6,886 bases of DNA from Thermoanaerobaculia bacterium (GTDB lineage: Bacteria > Acidobacteriota > Thermoanaerobaculia > Multivoradales > JAHEKO01): contig JARFQS010000483.1 in assembly GCA_029287645.1 (NCBI GenBank), positions 1 to 6,886 of the forward strand. Direction: 5' to 3'. A program made the translations under genes and the position numbers. Under the pieces are notes generated by a model. That model saw only the letters and a program-made list of their open reading frames with translations. It was not told the origin of the DNA and did not search any database. Below are positions 1-3,971 of this stretch, one piece after another (within the stretch, counting starts at the first letter, position 1; every line of letters starts with the position of its first letter).

Positions 1-437
1 AGGGAGAGCGCCGCAATGCGCGCCGAGCTGTCCTCGATCGTGACGTTATAGCCGCGGCTCTGACGGTCGAACCAGGACAGTGAGGGCTCTGCCGACGTCA
101 CCCTGAAGTAGTTTTCGTCGAGGCAGGAGACGGTGCCGTCGTCGATGACTTTGCCTTCGTCATCGCACCAGCAAAGGTAGGTCACTCTTCCGACTTTCAG
201 CTTGTGCAGGTTCTTCACCGTCAGCCGGGACAGGAAGGCGGCCGCATCCGGGCCGTGGACCTCGTATTTGAATAGAGGTGAGACGTCGATCAGACCGGCG
301 GAGTGCCGCAGAGCGTAGTACTCGGAGTCGTGGGAAGTCTCGTAGGACGAGACCGTGTAGTACCCCGCCCACTCCTTCCAGTTCAGGCTATAGCAGAGCT
401 CTGAGGTACGCGAGTGAAACGGCGTCGGTATCGGCAT
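1..437 (-). CDS. GcvT-like aminomethyltransferase family protein (N-terminal part, runs off left edge)
   Basis: Seen: an open frame runs from an ATG at 437-435 to the window edge without a stop, giving 145 codons. The protein begins MPIPTPFHSRTSELC and continues with a WKEWAGYY segment (residues 20-27), then GLIDVSPLFKYEVHGPDAAAF (residues 48-68, partly quoted), LKVGRVTYLCWCDDEGK (80-96) and VIDDGTV (97-103). This order matches the N-terminal folate-binding domain of the glycine-cleavage T-protein family: a 'gl.D.s...k.ev.G.DA..FL..l' block followed by 'G...Y......G...DD..v'. The Asp pair at 99-100 sits where T-proteins carry a catalytic Asp. Start choice is supported by GGAGGAG at 450-444, six bases upstream. 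Family knowledge: these cytoplasmic proteins transfer one-carbon units from methylamines or methyl donors to tetrahydrofolate. They include GcvT, dimethylglycine or sarcosine demethylating enzymes and DmdA. The sequence resembles stand-alone GcvT paralogues more than classical GcvT, so the substrate is unknown. The C-terminal two thirds lie outside the window. Confidence 0.85.
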   Translation of the reverse strand, partial: MPIPTPFHSRTSELCYSLNWKEWAGYYTVSSYETSHDSEYYALRHSAGLIDVSPLFKYEVHGPDAAAFLSRLTVKNLHKLKVGRVTYLCWCDDEGKVIDDGTVSCLDENYFRVTSAEPSLSWFDRQSRGYNVTIEDSSARIAALS

Positions 438-538
438 CCGCAACTCCTCCTACGAAACCAGCGGCTGGACCGTCGAGCAAGGATTGTCGATCCCGCCTGT
501 GAGCCGCCACACCTGACGGGGTAGGGACAGGATATCCC

Positions 539-584
539 CCCGGGTGGGGGCGAGGGAACACCCGATCCCTCGCCCCCGCCCGGG
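539..584. repeat. Long GC-rich inverted repeat (19-bp stem, 8-nt loop)
   Basis: The left arm at 539-557 (CCCGGGTGGGGGCGAGGGA) and the right arm at 566-584 (TCCCTCGCCCCCGCCCGGG) are reverse complements except for one position, which becomes a G-U pair in plus-strand RNA. The loop at 558-565 is ACACCCGA. No T-tract follows on either strand, so a classical intrinsic terminator is not supported. It lies about 100 bases upstream of the GcvT-like start and could sit in that gene's 5' leader or promoter. The minus strand of the right arm and loop also has four G-runs with short spacers (C-runs on the plus strand at 561-563, 567-569, 573-577 and 579-581), a quadruplex motif that would compete with the hairpin. 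Confidence 0.8.
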
Positions 585-657
585 AGTTGAGCCGTCCGTC
601 GTACCTCCGGCCGATCCTTGGGCAGTGGGGGGGATCAGCCGGCGTACCTAGGCTGCT

Positions 658-705
658 CTTTGGGGCAGTGAGGCACAGGGGCTTCAGGGCGCAGGGGCTT
701 AGGGG
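658..705. repeat. Degenerate octamer tandem array, six units, G-quadruplex-prone
   Basis: Six consecutive 8-base units fill 658-705 exactly: CTTTGGGG, CAGTGAGG, CACAGGGG, CTTCAGGG, CGCAGGGG and CTTAGGGG. Each starts with C and ends in a G-run, giving a consensus near CNNAGGGG. Four of the G-runs (678-681, 687-689, 694-697, 702-705) are spaced by 5, 4 and 4 bases and fit the standard intramolecular G-quadruplex pattern on the plus strand. Similar but less regular units recur at 749-773 and 967-990, next to the 145-bp repeats, which suggests the array belongs to the same degenerate repeat family. Function unknown. Confidence 0.75.
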
Positions 706-744
706 AAACAGCTGAGCGGGGAACCTACAGCGGCGTTAAGGGTT

Positions 745-889
745 CGGCGTGGGGCCAGTAGGGGCGTAAGGGCCATCGCAGAGAACCGAAGATCCGGAGC
801 GATGACGTGACAAGGTGGCGGCCTGCCCTGAATGTAGGGGAGGGGCTTGACCCCTCCCATGGGAGCCCGCAAGGGGCTCCCCTACATTG
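745..889. repeat. Direct repeat copy 1 (145 bp)
   Basis: Positions 745-889 match 992-1136 with a single difference by eye (T at 860, C at 1107). The two copies are offset by 247 bp. Weaker similarity continues rightwards to about 926 and leftwards to about 700, so the duplicated unit may be roughly the full 247 bp with degenerate flanks. The repeat contains a G-rich left part (GTGGGGCCAGTAGGGGCGT), a middle stretch without obvious symmetry, and a palindromic core at 831-888. No transposase, terminal repeat pair or target duplication is visible. The near identity of the core against diverged flanks suggests recent copying or gene conversion. Confidence 0.92.
831..888. repeat. Palindromic cloverleaf element, copy 1
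   Basis: The 58 bases can fold completely. An outer stem pairs AATGTAG (831-837) with CTACATT (882-888). Hairpin A pairs GGGAGGGG (838-845) with CCCCTCCC (851-858), loop CTTGA. Hairpin B pairs GGGAGCCC (861-868) with GGGCTCCC (874-881), loop GCAAG. The loops are complementary over four bases (CTTG with CAAG), so they could kiss. Alternatively the outer stem extends to 12 bp, AATGTAGGGGAG with CTCCCCTACATT. From memory, short palindromic intergenic repeats with GTAGGGG and CCCCTAC ends are frequent in several environmental phyla; I treat this as a REP- or MITE-like element. Confidence 0.85.
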
Positions 890-991
890 CCGGCGCCATT
901 CCCCAGGCGAACCACCCGAACGAACCTCAGGGACCGCTATGACAATGGGGAACAGGGTAGCGGGGGCTTCAGAGCACATCGGTTCAGGGTG

Positions 992-1136
992 CGGCGTGGG
1001 GCCAGTAGGGGCGTAAGGGCCATCGCAGAGAACCGAAGATCCGGAGCGATGACGTGACAAGGTGGCGGCCTGCCCTGAATGTAGGGGAGGGGCTTGACCC
1101 CTCCCACGGGAGCCCGCAAGGGGCTCCCCTACATTG
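992..1136. repeat. Direct repeat copy 2 (145 bp)
   Basis: This is the partner of the repeat at 745-889, identical except for C at 1107. Similarity persists more loosely beyond 1136 to about 1173, where both copies keep a CCAGGCGA-like segment. This copy is nearer the hydrolase gene, ending 96 bases beyond its stop codon. Confidence 0.92.
1078..1135. repeat. Palindromic cloverleaf element, copy 2
   Basis: This has the same 58-base architecture as the element at 831-888, with outer stem, two 8-bp hairpins and complementary loops. The only difference, C instead of T at 1107, falls in the two-base joint between the hairpins, so no stem pair is changed. A lone substitution in an unpaired position fits selection on, or mechanistic need for, the fold, though one substitution is weak evidence. 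Confidence 0.85.
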
Positions 1137-1207
1137 GCGACGCCGTCCACCAGGCGAGCCACTCGGACGGGCCTCCACATGAGTCGCGCTGCCCGAGGAT
1201 GAGCCAT

Positions 1208-1229
1208 CGGCCGGCAGGGGCGCCGGCCG
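1208..1229 (-). terminator. Hairpin directly after the hydrolase stop; possible terminator
   Basis: On the minus strand, CGGCCGGC (1229-1222) and GCCGGCCG (1215-1208) form a perfect 8-bp stem with a 6-base loop, beginning two bases after the stop codon of the TPR hydrolase gene. The downstream minus-strand sequence (ATGGCTCATCCTC) has no U-tract, so it may be a weak terminator, a 3'-end-protecting hairpin, or part of a Rho-dependent end. Position and symmetry are clear; function is inferred. Confidence 0.5.
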
Positions 1230-1231
1230 CT

Positions 1232-3607
1232 TCAACCGTCGGACTGGATGCGCTGTGCTTCCGCGAGGGCCTGGTTGGCCTCGCGGGGTCGGCCGGTGCG
1301 GTTCAGGATGTCGGCCAGGAGGAAGTACCCGAGAGGGCCGGAGCGGTGCTCGGGGTCGGCTTCCAGACCTTGCCGGGTTAGCTCTTCTGCACGGGACAGG
1401 TCTCCGCCCTGGTCCATCAGCAGTTTCGCCAGGTAGAAGTGGCCGCGGGCGAAGTCGGGATTCGAGTCGATCGTGGCCTCCCACATCGCCTGTTGACGGG
1501 CGGTATCGCCCATTGCTCCGTAGAGGCGGCCTAGATTGAATTGCGCCTGGAAGTGGTCCGGGGCCTGCTCGATGACTTCCTCGTAGAGCTGCACAGCCCG
1601 TCGCAGGTCGCCCTCCTCCTCCAGGAGCACGGCCAGATTGAATTTGGCGGGCACCAGGTCGGGCTTGGCAACGATGGCTTCCTCGAAGGCGGCTATCGCG
1701 TCGGAGTTTCTGCCTTCGAGAGACAGGAGCTCTCCGAGTTGGTTCAGGAGAATGGCCGCAGGTTCCTCTGTATCGGTAGCCTCTTGGAGGATCTCGATGG
1801 CCTCCGCACGCCGTTCGAGCTCGACCAGAACGTCGACGGAGCCGAGAGTCGCCATGGTGTCGCCGGGCTCCAACGCGAGGATCTGCTGGAATCCGAGTAG
1901 GGCTTCTTCGTCCATGTCCAGCTGTCGATAGGCGTGAGCGAGACCGCGGATCGAGGTGAGGTGGTCGTCTCGGACTTCGAGAGCCCCCTTGAAATGCTCG
2001 ACGGCCTCTTCGTAGCTCTCCTCCTGCACCGCGATGGAGCCGAGCATCTGATGGGCATCGACGACAGAGGTGTCTGTGGCGAGAACGTCCTGCAACTTCA
2101 GCTTGGCCTCCTCCGTCCTCTCCTTGGCAAGATCGCTCTGGGCGGACATGACGAGTTGATGCAAACCGATGCGCTCTTTCGGATCGGCCCGGTCCCAGGC
2201 GTTCTCCTCGTCGACATCGATGCCACCACTGCCGGCCATATAGCCCAGGGCCTGGAGCTGGAGAAGGGTCTCCTCGTCCAGCTCTGCGGGCTCCACGCTT
2301 GCCGGTTCATCGCTCTTCAATTGCTCGACCATCCGATCGAGCTCGTCCTTGAGCTCACGGGATGTGCGTCGCTCGTCGAGCAGGATGTTGTCTTGTTCCA
2401 GCGGGTCGGCTCTCATGTTGTAGAGCTCGGGCTGCGGCGAGTCGATGAACTTGTAGTGACCCTTCCTGAGGCTCCGTAAGGGTGCCCAGCCGTAGTGGAG
2501 AAGGGGATACATCGATTCGCTGTAGATGGCCGACTCGAATTCGCCCTTGGTGGTTCCCCGAATGAGAGGGACCAGGGATTGGCCCTGCGCTTGCTCGGGG
2601 ATCGGCCGACCCACGACTTCCAAAATCGTCGGCATCAAATCCACGTGACTCACGGCCTCGTCGACAACCCGACCGGCTCCCTCCTGGCCTGGCAACCGAA
2701 TCATCAGGGGTACGTGAACCGTGCTGTCGTAGATGAAGAAGCCGTGGAAGCCCTCCCGATGCTGACCGAGTCCCTCTCCATGATCGGAGGTGAGGATCAA
2801 TAGAGACTTCTCGAGGAGATCCCGTTCTTCGAGAGCAGATCGAAACTCGCCGATCAGGAAATCGGTGTAGGCGACCTCCCCTTCGTAGGGGCGGTTCGGG
2901 TATTGGGACCGATAGGGCTCGATCGGTTCGTAGGGGTCGTGGGCGTCGTACAGGTGCAGCCAGAGGAACAAAGGCTGCGCAGGACTCGTATCCAGCCAGC
3001 GGACGGCCTCCGAGATGGTGTCGGCCCCGTCCCTTTGAACGGACCCGAGGTTGGCGGACTCGTTCTCCTCCAGGTCGAACTCGTCGAAGTAGGTTTCGAA
3101 GCCACGGCCGATGCCCCATCGAGCATCGAGAACGAAGGCGCTGACGAAGCCCGCTGTCGAGCGACCGCTGGCCGACATCTCCTCCGCGAGCGTCGGAAGG
3201 GAGCTGCCGAGCACGTATCCGACGTTTTCTCGAACTCCGTGATGGGGAGGATAGCTGCCGGTCATGATGGAGCTGTGTGCCGGCAGCGTGAACGGCACCG
3301 TGCTCGCTGCGTTGGTGAAGAGGATGCCCTCGTCCGCCAATCGATCCATGTTGGGTGTCGCTACGCGGTCGGATCCATAGGCGCCGATCCGATCGGCCCG
3401 CAGGGTGTCGATGGTGATGAGAATGACATTGAGCTCCTCTGGTGCCGAAGTCAGCGAAGTTCCCGAATCCCTGCTCGGTGTCGAAACGCTCGCCTTTTCA
3501 GACCGCATCGAGAGAAAGACGGCGATCGCCGCTCCGAGCACGACGAGAGCGATGAGCATGGCAACAGCTCTCGACCGGCCTGCAGCGTTGTCGTGTCGTT
3601 GAACCAT
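1232..3607 (-). CDS. Membrane-anchored sulfatase-like (AlkP superfamily) hydrolase with C-terminal TPR domain
   Basis: This 791-residue protein has a short basic N-terminus and one hydrophobic helix (about residues 17-33), predicting an inner-membrane anchor with a periplasmic body. The sulfatase-fold domain spans about 59-400. NVILITIDTLRADR supplies a metal-binding Asp (D67). FTLPAHSSIMTG (106-117) is the nucleophile motif. LHLYDAHDPY (217-226) carries D221 and H223, and SDHGEG (274-279) carries D275 and H276, with further His at 283 and 288. In formylglycine sulfatases the motif is C/S-x-P-x-R; here Thr107 replaces Cys and His111 replaces Arg, and the protein contains no cysteine. This resembles Thr-nucleophile relatives such as LtaS, EptA and NPP, so phosphodiesterase or phosphotransferase chemistry is more likely than formylglycine sulfatase activity. 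From about 480 to 788, helical pairs such as AVEHFKGALEV and NLAVLLEEEGDLRRAVQLYEEV are TPRs, perhaps eight, for protein binding. No good Shine-Dalgarno precedes ATG 3607; Met17 is an alternative start. It diverges from the TonB receptor gene. Confidence 0.88.
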   Translation of the reverse strand: MVQRHDNAAGRSRAVAMLIALVVLGAAIAVFLSMRSEKASVSTPSRDSGTSLTSAPEELNVILITIDTLRADRIGAYGSDRVATPNMDRLADEGILFTNAASTVPFTLPAHSSIMTGSYPPHHGVRENVGYVLGSSLPTLAEEMSASGRSTAGFVSAFVLDARWGIGRGFETYFDEFDLEENESANLGSVQRDGADTISEAVRWLDTSPAQPLFLWLHLYDAHDPYEPIEPYRSQYPNRPYEGEVAYTDFLIGEFRSALEERDLLEKSLLILTSDHGEGLGQHREGFHGFFIYDSTVHVPLMIRLPGQEGAGRVVDEAVSHVDLMPTILEVVGRPIPEQAQGQSLVPLIRGTTKGEFESAIYSESMYPLLHYGWAPLRSLRKGHYKFIDSPQPELYNMRADPLEQDNILLDERRTSRELKDELDRMVEQLKSDEPASVEPAELDEETLLQLQALGYMAGSGGIDVDEENAWDRADPKERIGLHQLVMSAQSDLAKERTEEAKLKLQDVLATDTSVVDAHQMLGSIAVQEESYEEAVEHFKGALEVRDDHLTSIRGLAHAYRQLDMDEEALLGFQQILALEPGDTMATLGSVDVLVELERRAEAIEILQEATDTEEPAAILLNQLGELLSLEGRNSDAIAAFEEAIVAKPDLVPAKFNLAVLLEEEGDLRRAVQLYEEVIEQAPDHFQAQFNLGRLYGAMGDTARQQAMWEATIDSNPDFARGHFYLAKLLMDQGGDLSRAEELTRQGLEADPEHRSGPLGYFLLADILNRTGRPREANQALAEAQRIQSDG

Positions 3608-3692
3608 GAGTGTGGTAAGCGAATGCGCCCCTGTTGTCCGAACTTCCTTGCGGTGCGGAGGTAACTATATCTACTGAGGCCACCGCCCCTGG

Positions 3693-3709
3693 GATCTTTC
3701 TGAAGGATC
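3693..3709. promoter_or_regulatory. 17-bp near-palindrome, candidate operator
   Basis: GATCTTTC (3693-3700) and GAAGGATC (3702-3709) flank a single T and are reverse complements at seven of eight positions. The central gap is too small for a good RNA hairpin, so a dimeric DNA-binding protein site is the better reading. It lies between the two divergent genes, just upstream of the possible minus-strand -10. No regulator is encoded in the window and the site may be chance. Confidence 0.25.
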
Positions 3710-3789
3710 TGTAGCCTGGCTTCCTGGAGTCTTGCGGTCGCAGCTTTGTTTTTCGCGAAGGTCCGAGATTCGAGCGCCCCACCCCTTTG

Positions 3790-3836
3790 GGTAGGTAGTC
3801 GTCCTACTTTCCTATGGGGGCGGGTAGCTACCTACC
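3790..3836. promoter_or_regulatory. Inverted repeat GGTAGGTAG / CTACCTACC, candidate operator
   Basis: GGTAGGTAG (3790-3798) and CTACCTACC (3828-3836) are perfect 9-bp reverse complements with 29 bases between them. The interval contains further GTAGG/CCTAC-type half-sites (CCTAC at 3803-3807, CCTAT at 3811-3815) and the right arm overlaps a perfect 10-bp palindrome GGTAGCTACC (3823-3832). Clustering of the same pentamer on both strands suggests a multi-site operator for a response-regulator-type protein, or a leader-RNA hairpin. It lies about 75 bases before the leader ORF and 135 before the receptor gene, a reasonable position for controlling the plus-strand transcript. Confidence 0.4.
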
Positions 3837-3909
3837 GAGGTATTGCTTCCGCACCGGCTTCTGCCCCAACCTTGGGAGCAGTTGGATCGACAGGAGGAAG
3901 CGGTTGTCC

Positions 3910-3969
3910 ATGAGGCAGCTCGACAGGTTCCGTAACATCGCGGAGCTCATCCGAATGGGGGAGGTGTAG
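3910..3969 (+). CDS. Putative 19-residue leader peptide upstream of TonB receptor
   Basis: ATG at 3910 opens a 19-codon frame, MRQLDRFRNIAELIRMGEV, ending in TAG at 3967-3969, only two bases before the receptor ATG at 3972. AGGAGG at 3892-3897 precedes it by 12 bases, a slightly long but usable spacing. Its last codons overlap the receptor's own Shine-Dalgarno (GGAGG, 3960-3964), so ribosomes translating the leader would cover or expose that site. This arrangement fits translational coupling. The frame differs from the receptor's, so it is not an N-terminal extension. I see no run of one amino acid that would mark a classical attenuation leader. Similarity to known peptides is not recognised and it could be chance. 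Confidence 0.4.
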   Translation: MRQLDRFRNIAELIRMGEV

Positions 3970-3971
3970 CC

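Larger units (their letters stand above)
438..1231. other. Repeat-rich non-coding spacer between two co-directional genes
   Basis: About 790 bases separate the stop of the TPR hydrolase gene from the start of the GcvT-like gene; both are transcribed on the minus strand. No reading frame here has a family-like protein sequence. The short open frames that exist are largely read-throughs of the repeats listed separately. The stretch holds, from left to right: the ribosome-binding site of the GcvT-like gene, a 19-bp hairpin, a G-rich octamer array, two long direct repeats with palindromic cores, and a hairpin just after the hydrolase stop codon. The promoter of the GcvT-like gene should lie here, but I see no convincing -35/-10 pair. 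Confidence 0.8.
3608..3909. promoter_or_regulatory. Divergent intergenic regulatory region
   Basis: About 300 bases separate the hydrolase start (3607, minus) from the leader ORF and the TonB receptor (plus), so promoters for both directions should be here. On the minus strand TATAGT (3669-3664) is a plausible -10 about 57 bases before the hydrolase ATG, but it has no convincing -35. On the plus strand TTGGGT (3787-3792) is 17 bases from TCCTAT (3810-3815), a poor match to a housekeeping promoter. Two dyads are listed separately. I saw no cobalamin, TPP or other riboswitch core motif. Confidence 0.45.

Noticed and set aside
745..1136. CRISPR array
   Set aside because: Only two copies exist, each 145 bp and 247 bp apart, with no short regular repeat-spacer pattern and no cas genes.
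745..1136. Complete insertion sequence
   Set aside because: No transposase frame, terminal inverted repeat pair bounding a gene, or target-site duplication is visible.
725..1207. 160-codon open frame on the minus strand, and overlapping 69- and 60-codon frames
   Set aside because: They read through both copies of the direct repeat, so the peptide repeats itself; no ribosome-binding site or family-like sequence is seen. Such frames are a common by-product of GC-rich palindromic repeats.
2355..3119. 254-codon minus-strand frame inside the hydrolase gene, and plus-strand frames at 1541-1900, 1934-2479 and 2903-3664
   Set aside because: All overlap the 791-codon hydrolase frame, which has recognisable catalytic and TPR motifs; these are shadow frames with no domain signature.
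1232..3607. True formylglycine-dependent sulfatase
   Set aside because: The C/S-x-P-x-R signature is absent, with Thr and His at the key positions and no cysteine in the protein.
3608..3909. Cobalamin or other riboswitch controlling the TonB receptor
   Set aside because: Expected for some TonB receptors, but no conserved riboswitch core was recognised; only short dyads are present.
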